64,000 nt of DNA from Clostridia bacterium (GTDB lineage: Bacteria > Bacillota > Clostridia > Christensenellales > Aristaeellaceae), in assembly GCA_017428385.1 (NCBI GenBank), contig JAFRQX010000027.1:23341-87340 (forward strand), read 5' to 3'. A program made the translations under genes and the position numbers. The first letter of the stretch is position 1. Each line of letters begins with the position of its first letter. Of this stretch, positions 27,570 through 35,972 are shown in pieces. The notes beneath the pieces are model-generated. The model searched no databases. It saw nothing but the letters and a program-made list of their open reading frames with translations, and was not told the origin of the DNA.

Positions 27570-28556
27570 TTATTTCTGAAGCGATTCAAACCATTTGACG
27601 GCGCGTTCTGTCCATCCGGCCATGCACATGCCGGAGCCATCCGCAAAGCCGTGTCCGCCTTCAGGTCCGATTTCCAGTTTGCTGGGAATCTGCAGTGCCT
27701 TCAGGGCTCTGTCCAGCATCTTTGAGTTTTCCGGATCCACCAGTTCATCCCCTGCGGTAACGAAAATTGCACAGGGCGGGAATGTTTCCACATGCTCCGG
27801 AATCTCAAACTCTTTCTGCATTGCTTCCTCATGGGAACAGCCGAACAGCCACAGATCATCCCCCGGCTCTGCATCTTCTCCATCGTCCTTCATGCTGACC
27901 ACCGGATAGACCGGGAAGCTGGCCTGAGGCTTAGGCAGGGCAAAAGCCGGATAACCCATCTTCGTATTCCACAGGCAGATCAGGTATCCGCCCGCTGAAA
28001 ATCCGCAGGTAATATACCGGTCCGCCTGCACATGGAAGTGTTCTTTCTTTTCCCGGATCAGCTTCAATGCCCGGGCGAAGTCCTCCATGTTCTTTGTCAG
28101 CAGCCCGTCTTCGGTATCTTCTCCCACCTGGTAGGTCAGGATAAAGGCGTGATAGCCGTAGCGGTTGAATTGCTCCGCGATCGGCCAGCCCTCTGTCAGG
28201 TTCCATACGTTCACAAATCCGCCGCCGGGCACAACCAGCATGAACGGCCGGTTATCCGCTTCCGGATCGGCAGACGGGAACCATACCAGGCTGACGCCTT
28301 TCCGGGCTTCATTCTCAGCACATTCTTCCTCGCTGTACAGTGGATAATACCAGTCTCCGGAATCCGCGGCTTCATACAGGCGCCGGATGCCGTTATTGAT
28401 TTCGCCGGAGAAGAAGTGTTCTTCCTTCAGCTGGCTCAGCGTCATATTCCACAGTTCTTCTTCCTTCAGGTTCCTTCTCCGGATCGCATCCTGTGCGATC
28501 GGACGGATTTTCGGATTGCTCAGCAGATCACCAAGCGTGTTGAATTCATACGACAT
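27570..28556 (-). CDS. Alpha/beta hydrolase (esterase/lipase-like)
   Basis: The 328-residue cytoplasmic enzyme has an oxyanion-hole VVPGGGFVNVW, nucleophile elbow CGFSAGGYL, acidic residue in TAGDELVDPENS and a final His in EGGHGFADGS. This is the order of carbohydrate-esterase and BD-FAE-like alpha/beta hydrolases. An N-terminal helical segment of about 70 residues precedes the core. No signal peptide is visible. AGGAGGG lies upstream. A GGGGACGGTTCTTTTGTCC repeat fragment lies just upstream of its promoter region, at 28577. Confidence 0.88.
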   Translation of the reverse strand: MSYEFNTLGDLLSNPKIRPIAQDAIRRRNLKEEELWNMTLSQLKEEHFFSGEINNGIRRLYEAADSGDWYYPLYSEEECAENEARKGVSLVWFPSADPEADNRPFMLVVPGGGFVNVWNLTEGWPIAEQFNRYGYHAFILTYQVGEDTEDGLLTKNMEDFARALKLIREKKEHFHVQADRYITCGFSAGGYLICLWNTKMGYPAFALPKPQASFPVYPVVSMKDDGEDAEPGDDLWLFGCSHEEAMQKEFEIPEHVETFPPCAIFVTAGDELVDPENSKMLDRALKALQIPSKLEIGPEGGHGFADGSGMCMAGWTERAVKWFESLQK

Positions 28557-28607
28557 AACTTTTCCCTCCTAACCAGACAAGGGGACGGTTCTTTTGTCCT
28601 GTTGTTC

Positions 28608-29645
28608 TTATTTTGCGCTGATCAGTGTGTTGTCCAGTGCCTGCAGGTCTTCGTCCGTTGTGGACCAGCCTGTTGCAAAACGGACTACAGTATGTTCTTC
28701 GTCCAGCTTTTCCCAGAAGCTGTAGGCCACCTTCTGTCCGATCTCTTCCATCCATTTGTTCTCCAGGATCACAAACTGCTGGTTGGTCGGAGACTGAATG
28801 AAGAACGGTATATCGTGTTTCCTGAAGATCTCCTTCATCTTTTCAGCCATCTCAATAGCGTGTCGGCCGATCCTGAAGTAAAGATCATCCGTAAACAGTG
28901 CGTCAAACTGAACGCCGAGCAGCCGGCCTTTTGCAACCAGCGCTCCCCGCTTCTTCACGGAAGTCAGGAAGTGCTTCGGCATATTCCCCTTGGTAAATAC
29001 AACCGCTTCACCGCACAGTGCGCCCACTTTAGTACCGCCAATATAAAACACGTCGCACAGTCTGGCAATGTCAGAAAGGGTCAGATCGGTATCATGGCTC
29101 ATCAGGCCGTATGCCAGTCTTGCCCCGTCCAGGTAAAGCGACATCTTATATTCCCGGCAGATTGCCGCAATGTTTTCCAGTTCCGCCTTCGTGTACAGCG
29201 TGCCATACTCTGTCGGATGTGAAATGTATACCATACCCGGGAAAGTCATGTGTTCATGGCTTTCGTCGCCGTAATAAACCGTCAGGTATTCCTTCAGCGT
29301 CTCCGCCGCGATCTTTCCGTCCTTCTGCGGGACCTCCAGCACCTCATGTCCGGTATATTCGATGGCGCCTGCTTCATGTACGCTCACATGACCGGTTTTT
29401 GCGGCAATCACGCCCTCGTAATCTGCCAGCAGCGTAGAGATAACGACGGCATTGGTCTGTGTACCGCCTGTCAGGAAATATACCTCCGCCTCCGGCATAC
29501 CGATAGCCTCACGGATTTTCCCCTTGGCGCTTTCACAGTACGGATCTGAGCCGTATCCCGGCAGGGATTCCAGGTTTGTCTCGGTCAGTCTTTTGAGAAC
29601 CTCCGGATGTGCCCCGGCAATATAGTCGCTTTCAAAGGAGATCAT
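28608..29645 (-). CDS. PLP-dependent beta-eliminating lyase / low-specificity threonine aldolase
   Basis: The 345-residue enzyme begins MISFESDYIAGAHPEV and shows the fold-type I pattern of threonine aldolase: FLTGGTQTNAVV (cofactor phosphate binding), YISHPTEYGTLY, LYLDGARLAYGL (PLP-ring Asp) and FYIGGTKVGAL (Schiff-base Lys). It probably cleaves threonine to glycine and acetaldehyde in the cytosol; tyrosine phenol-lyase-like activity is less likely by length. GGAGG precedes the start. Confidence 0.9.
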   Translation of the reverse strand: MISFESDYIAGAHPEVLKRLTETNLESLPGYGSDPYCESAKGKIREAIGMPEAEVYFLTGGTQTNAVVISTLLADYEGVIAAKTGHVSVHEAGAIEYTGHEVLEVPQKDGKIAAETLKEYLTVYYGDESHEHMTFPGMVYISHPTEYGTLYTKAELENIAAICREYKMSLYLDGARLAYGLMSHDTDLTLSDIARLCDVFYIGGTKVGALCGEAVVFTKGNMPKHFLTSVKKRGALVAKGRLLGVQFDALFTDDLYFRIGRHAIEMAEKMKEIFRKHDIPFFIQSPTNQQFVILENKWMEEIGQKVAYSFWEKLDEEHTVVRFATGWSTTDEDLQALDNTLISAK

Positions 29646-29745
29646 CTTGGTTTCCTCCGTAAATGAAATGGGATTTCACAATAAAACAACGGGGATTATC
29701 ATTCGGTATATGCGGCATATATTCCTTGTTGCATCATTCAGCATA

Positions 29746-30459
29746 TCAGAACTGAATCGGCAGAAATGACGCAGCCACGGCCAGTATCACAGCGGGCAGC
29801 AGATTGGCAACCCGGATCTTTTTGCCCCATACCAGATTCAACCCGACGCAGAATATCAGCACAGACCCTACCAGGGACAGATAGCCCATAGCTGCTTCTG
29901 TCATAATCGGCTTAATGGCCGTAGCCAGAAGCGTCAGGCTGCCCTCCCAGAGCAAAACCGGAATGGCGGAAAAAGCACAGCCTTTTCCAAGGGAGCAGGT
30001 CATTACCATAACAATAATCAGGTCCAGGATAGACTTGGCTCCCAGTGTGGACCAGTCTCCGGAAATACCATCCTGTATGGATCCCATAATCGCCATCGCA
30101 CCGATACACACGGTCAGCGATGCCGTCACAAACCCGTTCACAAACTGCTGATCCCTGGCATTGCCTGTCTTTTTCTTCAGCCACTCGCCAAAGCGCTCAA
30201 ACAGGCTTTCAATATTGAGGATCTCACCGATCAATCCGCCAAGTGCAAGGCATCCCACCACCAGCATAGATCCGCCGCCTGGCAGCAGATTGTGATGGAG
30301 CATATAATTCATCGCCCCTGCAATGCCGAGAAAAAGCGTTCCGATACCGCAGGCCATCGTCAGTGTTTCCTGGTGGCGGTCCTTCAGTAATTTTCCGAAC
30401 AGATGTCCGCAGATTCCGCCAACAACGATGGCAGCTGTGTTAATTATCGCACCGGTCAT
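29746..30459 (-). CDS. DUF554 family membrane protein
   Basis: This 237-residue protein matches the DUF554/YdfK family: it starts MTGAIINTAAIVVGGICG, has seven hydrophobic segments and contains FVTASLTVCIGAMAIMGSIQDG. It is a plausible small transporter, but the family has no established function that I can state. GGAGAG lies before the ATG. It is a single gene between minus-strand neighbours. Confidence 0.9.
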   Translation of the reverse strand: MTGAIINTAAIVVGGICGHLFGKLLKDRHQETLTMACGIGTLFLGIAGAMNYMLHHNLLPGGGSMLVVGCLALGGLIGEILNIESLFERFGEWLKKKTGNARDQQFVNGFVTASLTVCIGAMAIMGSIQDGISGDWSTLGAKSILDLIIVMVMTCSLGKGCAFSAIPVLLWEGSLTLLATAIKPIMTEAAMGYLSLVGSVLIFCVGLNLVWGKKIRVANLLPAVILAVAASFLPIQF

Positions 30460-30526
30460 AGCACTCTCTCCATAATGCAGGATATCGTTGCCTTTGTTTA
30501 TTCCTGGCGTCTGGTCTGTATTGGAA

Positions 30527-31276
30527 TCACTGTTTGTTGCGTGTTTCCCTCATATACCAGTAAGTATATAGTTTCGTAAAACCACTTTTCCGGTACAGAT
30601 TCAGCGCCACGTTATTCCCCTGCACTACCTGCAGGTAAGCATACTTCGCGCCGTCTTCCTTCACCCTGGCCAGGATCGCCCTGCACAGCTTCTCTCCCAG
30701 GCCTTGTCCCCGCTGCTCAGGATCCACAACCACGTTATGCAGCAGTGCATATCCCTGTTCAGACGCAGTGGACGCGCAGGCAGCAGGTTTCCCGTCCTTC
30801 ATTACTGTACAGTAGACTGTATCTACTGCCACTTTGTCAACAATCTGACGGAACAATTCCTGTTCTTTTGCTTTTCTGTTTTCAAAATCAAAATAGGCAG
30901 GCAGCCATTCCTCCGGCTTCTCCGCGAAAACGCATTCGCTCATATCCGCCGCAAGGTCAGTCTTTTCCAGGTCCAGGATCATTACGTCCGTGGGCGTAAC
31001 GACCTCATATCCCCGCTTTGCCAGATAATCGGAAAGCTCCGTATCATATTCAGTCAGTTTGAAAAGTGCGGGCAGTCCCTGCTTCGCGTAGCATTTCTCG
31101 CAGTATGCCACCTTTTCTTCTATCCCCTTCCGGGATGGGTAAATCACACTGATGGAATTGGCCCTGCCTGTAAATCCCTCTGAAAACCGCAGCAGCCATC
31201 CGTCATACTGCATCACATTCAGTGCAACATGTCCGTTGGCCGCAATCTCTTCCAGGAAATATGCCTGTTCTTTCAT
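30527..31276 (-). CDS. GNAT-family N-acetyltransferase
   Basis: The 249-residue protein has a long N-terminal lobe and a C-terminal GNAT core. ALLHNVVVDPEQRGQGLGEKLCRAIL is the acetyl-CoA site and VVQGNNVALNLYRKSGFTKLYTYWY the final strand and helix. The two-lobe size resembles acetyltransferases with a degenerate N-terminal GNAT half. The substrate is not evident. AGGA lies 8 nt before the ATG. The next gene upstream on the strand, 26 bp away, encodes another GNAT, so the two may be co-transcribed. Confidence 0.88.
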   Translation of the reverse strand: MKEQAYFLEEIAANGHVALNVMQYDGWLLRFSEGFTGRANSISVIYPSRKGIEEKVAYCEKCYAKQGLPALFKLTEYDTELSDYLAKRGYEVVTPTDVMILDLEKTDLAADMSECVFAEKPEEWLPAYFDFENRKAKEQELFRQIVDKVAVDTVYCTVMKDGKPAACASTASEQGYALLHNVVVDPEQRGQGLGEKLCRAILARVKEDGAKYAYLQVVQGNNVALNLYRKSGFTKLYTYWYMRETRNKQ

Positions 31277-31301
31277 TTTTTTATCCTAACCTTTACTTGT
31301 T

Positions 31302-31703
31302 TCAGAATTTCATAAAGCCGGTGCATCCGAGATCCGACAGTTTTCGGAAGCCTGCGGATTCATAAAAAGCGATGGTTTCGGGCTTGCTGTCCGTTACCAG
31401 TTCAATCTGGCGCACATGGCCGTATTTGGTCATGATTTCCTTCAGCAACGCCGTACCAATGCCCTTGCGTCGGTATTCCGGAAAAACCAGAATATCCTGT
31501 ACAAATACGATTGTTTCCCCGTCACCGACAACACGTATAATACCCATCAGTTGTTCTCCCTCATAAGCTCCCAGCACCAGCAGGGAGTTTTCATAGCCTT
31601 TACGCAAAGCCTCCGGATCATCTGTATAGGCTTTCCACCCTACCGCGGAATACAACCCGATGATCTCCCGCTCATTATAATTCTTATATTCCCTAATCTC
31701 CAT
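31302..31703 (-). CDS. Small GNAT-family N-acetyltransferase
   Basis: A compact 133-residue single-domain acetyltransferase with FVQDILVFPEYRRKGIGTALLKEIM (acetyl-CoA loop) and LVTDSKPETIAFYESAGFRKL. This length and pattern match small-molecule or protein amine acetylases. AAGAGG precedes the start. It is 26 bp upstream of the larger GNAT gene on the same strand, suggesting a two-gene unit. Confidence 0.9.
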   Translation of the reverse strand: MEIREYKNYNEREIIGLYSAVGWKAYTDDPEALRKGYENSLLVLGAYEGEQLMGIIRVVGDGETIVFVQDILVFPEYRRKGIGTALLKEIMTKYGHVRQIELVTDSKPETIAFYESAGFRKLSDLGCTGFMKF

Positions 31704-31834
31704 TACCGTAATTCCTCTTATTTAGCAATATCCCTGTACACATCATTCTTCAGAACAAAGACTGGATATCTGCTAAACTATATTATTTTTCAGTCTTAAG
31801 TTTTCAGTTTTAAGTATTCATTTGAGAATACCGA

Positions 31835-32362
31835 TCAAAATCGGTATTCCCGTATCTCTCCGTTCCTGATTCCAAACCTCGCGTATTCGTCGTTCGTCAT
31901 TTCCCGGAAATAGGATTCCACTACCCGGGCAATACCGTTATGTGCCACCAGGATATAATCACGGCTATCCTTCTTCAGGTCATCCAGCAGGTTATAGATC
32001 CGCTGCGCTATCTGAAACATGGACTCCCCGCCCTCATATCGGTTCAGGAACTGCTGCTTCGCTTCATGGAATTCTTCTCCGTTCCGTGGTGTAGACTCAT
32101 ACTTCCCGAAGCGCTGCTCAAACAGCCGTGGTTCTTCCTGCATCGGAATGCCTGTAATTTCGGAGATATGCCTTGCTGTATCCTTTGCCCGGGAAAGTGG
32201 AGAATACAGGATCAGATCCGCATGTATTCCTTCCGCCAGGATCTTCTTTCCTGTTTCAATCGCCTGCTGGTGGCCTTTCTCTGTCAACGGACTGTCCGTC
32301 GCCCCGCAGATCTTATTCTCCACATTCCACACGGTTTCTCCGTGCCTGACAAAATAGAACAT
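31835..32362 (-). CDS. Histidine phosphatase family protein
   Basis: The 175-residue protein carries the phosphoglycerate-mutase-like signature FVRHGETVWN with the catalytic His. YSPLSRAKDTARHIS supplies the second Arg and LVAHNGIARVV the second His. Substrates of such short members include alpha-ribazole phosphate, sugars and nucleotides; not assignable here. GAGGT lies upstream of the start. The hairpin array 4 lies just upstream of its promoter region. Confidence 0.92.
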   Translation of the reverse strand: MFYFVRHGETVWNVENKICGATDSPLTEKGHQQAIETGKKILAEGIHADLILYSPLSRAKDTARHISEITGIPMQEEPRLFEQRFGKYESTPRNGEEFHEAKQQFLNRYEGGESMFQIAQRIYNLLDDLKKDSRDYILVAHNGIARVVESYFREMTNDEYARFGIRNGEIREYRF

Positions 32363-32410
32363 ACTATAACCTCAATCCCGCCTGTACACAAGGACAGCAG
32401 ACCATTTTTA

Positions 32411-32500
32411 TATTCGCATTTGCGAATATTTCATATTGATCGAAAAACAATATTTCACATACCGAAGCGACTTTTTATGTTGCTTCGGCATATTTCATTT
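32411..32500. repeat. Array 4 of short hairpins with ATTTCAY spacers (3 units)
   Basis: Units are ATTCGC-ATTT-GCGAAT, an imperfect ATTG..CAAT, and CCGAAGC..GCTTCGG with a long loop. Spacers read ATTTCAT, ATTTCAC and ATTTCAT. The array ends at the stop codon of the racemase gene. Confidence 0.75.
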
Positions 32501-33202
32501 TCAATTCAACTTTTCCATTGCCATTTTTATAAGTTCGTTAATGTGTATTTCCACACTGTCCAGGCAGTCTACCGGGCAGTTCCCGGAATTCAGGATCATC
32601 GGCAGCTCCGTACATCCCAGCACAACTGCCTCGATGCCCTGCTCATCCCGCATCTTCCGGATAATCTCCTGGAACTCCTTCAGCGTGGATTCCTTCACAA
32701 TGCCGTTCTCCAGCTCTTCCAGGATCCTTTTGGCAACCAGATCCCGGTCTGCTTTTTCAGGAATCGCAACCTCAATTCCAGCTTCCCGGAGATCAGTTTT
32801 CATGTAGTCCTGCTCCATCGTAAAGATGGTACCCAGCAGACCAATCTTCCGGTATCCCCTGCTCAGCGCTTCCCGGCATACAGCCTTGGGAATGCTGACC
32901 AGCGCAGCCTTTGTTTTCTCCTGCACTTCACACAGCACAATGTGCATCGTTCCCGCTGTCAGGGAAACGATCTCCGCGCCGCCGGCAATCAGGCTGTTCA
33001 CCTTCTCTGCCAGATAGTCGGCCAGCAGGTCATACTGCCCGCGCTCTACGTATTCCCACGCACGGCGGAAATTAACACTCTCGATGGCGATATCCGGCAT
33101 TGCTATGCCGTTCGTCATCTTGTCAATTCTCGTATTCAGTTCTTTATAGTACATGAGGGTGGATTCGGGTCCTGTCCCGCCCACCAGTCCAATCTTCTTC
33201 AT
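32501..33202 (-). CDS. Aspartate/glutamate racemase family protein
   Basis: The 233-residue enzyme begins MKKIGLVGGTGPESTLMYYK, the family start, with the first catalytic-Cys region represented by VSLTAGTMHIV and the second by AVVLGCTELPMIL. The second Cys is clear; the first position is Thr (LTAGTMH), as in some RacX/YgeA broad-specificity racemases. It likely interconverts or racemises an amino acid for wall or metabolic use. Array 4 touches its 3' end. Confidence 0.88.
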   Translation of the reverse strand: MKKIGLVGGTGPESTLMYYKELNTRIDKMTNGIAMPDIAIESVNFRRAWEYVERGQYDLLADYLAEKVNSLIAGGAEIVSLTAGTMHIVLCEVQEKTKAALVSIPKAVCREALSRGYRKIGLLGTIFTMEQDYMKTDLREAGIEVAIPEKADRDLVAKRILEELENGIVKESTLKEFQEIIRKMRDEQGIEAVVLGCTELPMILNSGNCPVDCLDSVEIHINELIKMAMEKLN

Positions 33203-33288
33203 CTTTTCAATCTCACAGAAAACAGATATACTCTCTGCCTTCGTCTCTTTTATTCTTAAGTTTTAAGTTTTCAGTTTTAAATTTTAAG

Positions 33289-34614
33289 TTAGTCCTTGAG
33301 GTAGTTCCAGTAGTCCTGCCGCAGCGAGTTGAGCAGTTCCTCATGGTCTCCGCCCTCTGCGTACAGCTCGTTCACTTCCTGAATCTCCTTCAGTCGTCGT
33401 GCCGGTGCGCAGTTTGGGCAGGCTTCCAGGTGACTGTAGGGTTCCTCATCCAGCTGGGAATAGGAGAACTCTGTGAAGGTAATTCCCTTGCCGTTATAGC
33501 AGTGGTCTTCACTGTGATAATAGGATCCGCCGTTCGGATTGTAATACAGCTTCGTATCCGGATCCGGTTCCGGAAGTTGTCTTCCCTGCCAGTCTTCCCA
33601 GATAACCACTTTGACTTTGCCGCAGAGGTTTTCTGAATTGACCAGGTTGTAAATCCAGGCCATGTTGATGCCGTCAGGAGTCTTCAGGCGCTGTACACGG
33701 ATACAGCCGTGGCTGCACTTGGTACCCAGCTTCGGCTCAGTAGACTTATAATTGTTGCTTCCGTCCCGGTTCTCCTGGTGAGGTACTTCATGTACTTCGT
33801 CGCCGCCGTTGAAGCGGATTGCATAGGAGCAGATCAGCCGGTCACTGGTCAGCTGGCCGGTCATGTTAATCAGCAGGAATTCACCGGATCGGGTCTCGTT
33901 ATAAGGCTGGTACTTCGATCCGTTCCACTGCACCAGGCCTGTGGAACACAGGAGCGTGGCGATCATCTTGCCTTCCTGGAAAACATACAGCCGCTGTGCC
34001 AGTTTATCCACCACCAGCGCCAGCCGCTTTGTGGGTTCAACCTGTTTCAGGTACTTTGTGGGAATGTATCCGCTCACCAGAATATTCCATGCCTTGGTCT
34101 TCGTTGCGGGCTTGGAAAAGAAGGAGCTGGAATAACATTCCACCAGGGACCAACCGTTATCCAGATTTTCAATCACACGGACACCCTGGGACAGGTTCGA
34201 TACCTCGCCCAGGATTTTGGACTTTTCATCCGGTTCCTGGTACAGGTATGTCTGCATCTTCGTCAGCTGGGAACGGGTCTTCCCCTTGATCTTACCCAGG
34301 TCCACAATGGTAATCGGCTCCATGAGCATATCCCATACGGCCTGCTCATTGCTGATATCCATGGGTGTTGTCCAGTAAGAGGAACCGATATCCTTTGTAT
34401 ATTCACTGCCGTAGGAAGGTGTGAAAACACTCGATGCACTGTCGTCGGCAGGTTCTTCCGCCGGTTCGTCTACAGTTTCGGATACCGTGCCTTCATCCAG
34501 GTCCAGCCAGACCTCTTCTTCCTCGTATTCCATCTCATCCTCAGCAAAGACAGGAATACAAGTACCCAGCAGCACCAGCACGCTTAGTAAACAAAACAGG
34601 GATTTTATCTTCAT
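33289..34614 (-). CDS. Secreted L,D-transpeptidase (YkuD domain)
   Basis: The 441-residue protein has a signal peptide (MKIKSLFCLLSVLVLLGTCIPVFA), an acidic linker (EEEEVWLDLDEG), an SH3-like segment (about 110-185) and a YkuD catalytic domain (about 195-345). The YkuD domain shows HEVPHQ and SHGCIRV, with the catalytic His and Cys. A C-terminal tail of about 90 residues holds CPNC. It should form 3-3 cross-links or attach proteins to peptidoglycan outside the membrane. The ATG lies downstream of AAAGGAG, and a 13-bp hairpin lies 30 bp upstream. Confidence 0.92.
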   Translation of the reverse strand: MKIKSLFCLLSVLVLLGTCIPVFAEDEMEYEEEEVWLDLDEGTVSETVDEPAEEPADDSASSVFTPSYGSEYTKDIGSSYWTTPMDISNEQAVWDMLMEPITIVDLGKIKGKTRSQLTKMQTYLYQEPDEKSKILGEVSNLSQGVRVIENLDNGWSLVECYSSSFFSKPATKTKAWNILVSGYIPTKYLKQVEPTKRLALVVDKLAQRLYVFQEGKMIATLLCSTGLVQWNGSKYQPYNETRSGEFLLINMTGQLTSDRLICSYAIRFNGGDEVHEVPHQENRDGSNNYKSTEPKLGTKCSHGCIRVQRLKTPDGINMAWIYNLVNSENLCGKVKVVIWEDWQGRQLPEPDPDTKLYYNPNGGSYYHSEDHCYNGKGITFTEFSYSQLDEEPYSHLEACPNCAPARRLKEIQEVNELYAEGGDHEELLNSLRQDYWNYLKD

Positions 34615-34643
34615 TCTGAGTAAATAACTCCTTTGAAAAATCT

Positions 34644-34672
34644 AAGGCATACTGTTAATAACAGTATGCCTT
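34644..34672. terminator. Strong palindrome upstream of L,D-transpeptidase
   Basis: AAGGCATACTGTTA and TAACAGTATGCCTT form a stem of at least 13 bp. On the minus strand it is followed by AGATTTTTC. It could end transcription arriving from 34987 or shape the leader of the transpeptidase mRNA. Confidence 0.55.
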
Positions 34673-34725
34673 ATTGTACCCTTGCCCACTCACTTTTTCA
34701 AGTTTTCGTAAGCGCGCAGGAAAGT

Positions 34726-34818
34726 GTGACAGCAGGGACGGTACGTTTTGTACCATTTCCTGTTTTTTGTTCAGACAATGAATTCAGAAATGTGACAAAA
34801 GGTCCGTCCCTCTGTCAC
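34726..34818. repeat. GTGACAG-GGGACGG inverted-repeat element
   Basis: GTGACAGCAGGGACGG (34726-34741) is nearly complementary to CCGTCCCTCTGTCAC (34804-34818). Similar pieces occur at 47163-47195 (AATGTGACAG..CTGTCACATT) and at 28577 (GGGGACGGTTCTTTTGTCC). This is a dispersed non-coding repeat type with no ORF. Confidence 0.6.
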
Positions 34819-34857
34819 GCTTCGTTTAAAACACTATATCATTTTTAAGTTTTAAGT

Positions 34858-34970
34858 TATTGAGCAGTTGTCCAAATCTTTGATTTGGGTAACAACTGCC
34901 ATGCTACAGCCGTCCATTTCTGCGAGCCATAGGCGATGAAGAAATGGAATACGGCGATCGCAAAGTATTC
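34858..34970. repeat. Two-hairpin repeat element, copy B
   Basis: This copy is very similar to 26531-26645. Hairpin 1 reads CAGTTGT-CCAAATC-TTT-GATTTGG-GTA-ACAACTG: relative to copy A the loop is shorter, the stem is extended by one pair, and a G-U becomes A-U. Hairpin 2 pairs GCCGT-CCATTTCT with AGAAATGG-AATACGGC. It lies 17 bp beyond the stop of the GH114-like gene. Confidence 0.75.
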
Positions 34971-34986
34971 ATTGCACTTGACGGTT

Positions 34987-35829
34987 TTAACCGTCAAGTG
35001 CTATAGAGTCCGCCACATAATACGTGTATCCTCTTTCCTCGCAGAACGCCTTGATCTCCTTCACCAGTTCTTCATCCATCGTGTACTCAAGCAAGTAGAT
35101 TTCCGCACCCTGGGAACCGTAACGATCAACGTAGGACACAAAGTACTCATGGTCTTCCGGTTCCGCCGTGCCAAACGTTCCCTCATCCCACAGGATCGTG
35201 GAGAACACGGACTCCTGGTTGATACCGCTGATCACATCATCCCATTTGCCGCCCCGCTCACAGTAAGTGTCCAGGAAGGTATCGCCGCTGTTGATGATCA
35301 CCTTTTTGCCGGTTGCCTTCAGGCCCTTCATGATCATAGTCAGGCCTTCCAGGATTTCTTCCTTCGGATGGACGTAGTATACGTCGCAGTTGTCCACGAA
35401 GAACCCGTCAATGTCCTTCTCCAGAAGGCCGGCCGCAATATCATTCAGCATCAGATCCTGCCAGCGTTTCTGGGAAACGTCCACCCATACTTCCTCTTCC
35501 CAGTGCTCATAGGCACCCAGGGACAAGTCCTTATACTCGTCATAGTAATCCCGGAAATCTTCCAGGGAACCAATGTTGATATAGGAGAAGACTTTATGTC
35601 CTTTGCTCCGGAAAGCGTCCAGTTCTTCCTTCGGATAGTACTGGGCGTCAATTACCACAATCTCATAGTCCGCAAACTGCTCAATATTCTCTGTGATGCT
35701 CAGGAATACGCCGTATGGGTACTTGAACGACGATGCCTGTTCCGCCCCAGCCATTCCGGTGCAGCAGGTCAGTACGATCAGTATAATCGCGCAGAAAACA
35801 GAGATGGTCCCTTTGCCTTGGTTTTTCAT
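34987..35829 (-). CDS. Secreted endo-alpha-1,4-polygalactosaminidase-like protein (GH114 family)
   Basis: The 280-residue protein has a signal peptide (to about residue 29) and a TIM-barrel domain resembling GH114/TM1410-type glycosidases. Visible blocks are YEIVVIDAQYYPKEEL, VFSYINIGSLEDFRDYY, DGFFVDNCDVYY (candidate catalytic Asp) and KVIINSGDTFLD. GH114 enzymes attack galactosaminogalactan-like polymers; the substrate here is uncertain. Copy B of the two-hairpin repeat follows its stop codon. Confidence 0.8.
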   Translation of the reverse strand: MKNQGKGTISVFCAIILIVLTCCTGMAGAEQASSFKYPYGVFLSITENIEQFADYEIVVIDAQYYPKEELDAFRSKGHKVFSYINIGSLEDFRDYYDEYKDLSLGAYEHWEEEVWVDVSQKRWQDLMLNDIAAGLLEKDIDGFFVDNCDVYYVHPKEEILEGLTMIMKGLKATGKKVIINSGDTFLDTYCERGGKWDDVISGINQESVFSTILWDEGTFGTAEPEDHEYFVSYVDRYGSQGAEIYLLEYTMDEELVKEIKAFCEERGYTYYVADSIALDG

Positions 35830-35941
35830 ATTCTATTTTCCTCCATCCGGCCATCTGCCGGTTAATTTCCTTTATTCTACAATAAACGCAAATAATGTTC
35901 AACAAATTTGCATAATTTGTTATTAACTTTTTGTAAAGAAA

Positions 35942-35967
35942 ATACACACCGCAGTAGCGGTGTGTAT
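35942..35967 (-). terminator. Rho-independent terminator after Na/Pi transporter
   Basis: ATACACACCGC-AGTA-GCGGTGTGTAT is a perfect 11-bp stem. On the minus strand it is followed by TTTTC, 5 bp after the stop codon of the gene starting at 37835. Confidence 0.85.
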
Positions 35968-35972
35968 CTGTT

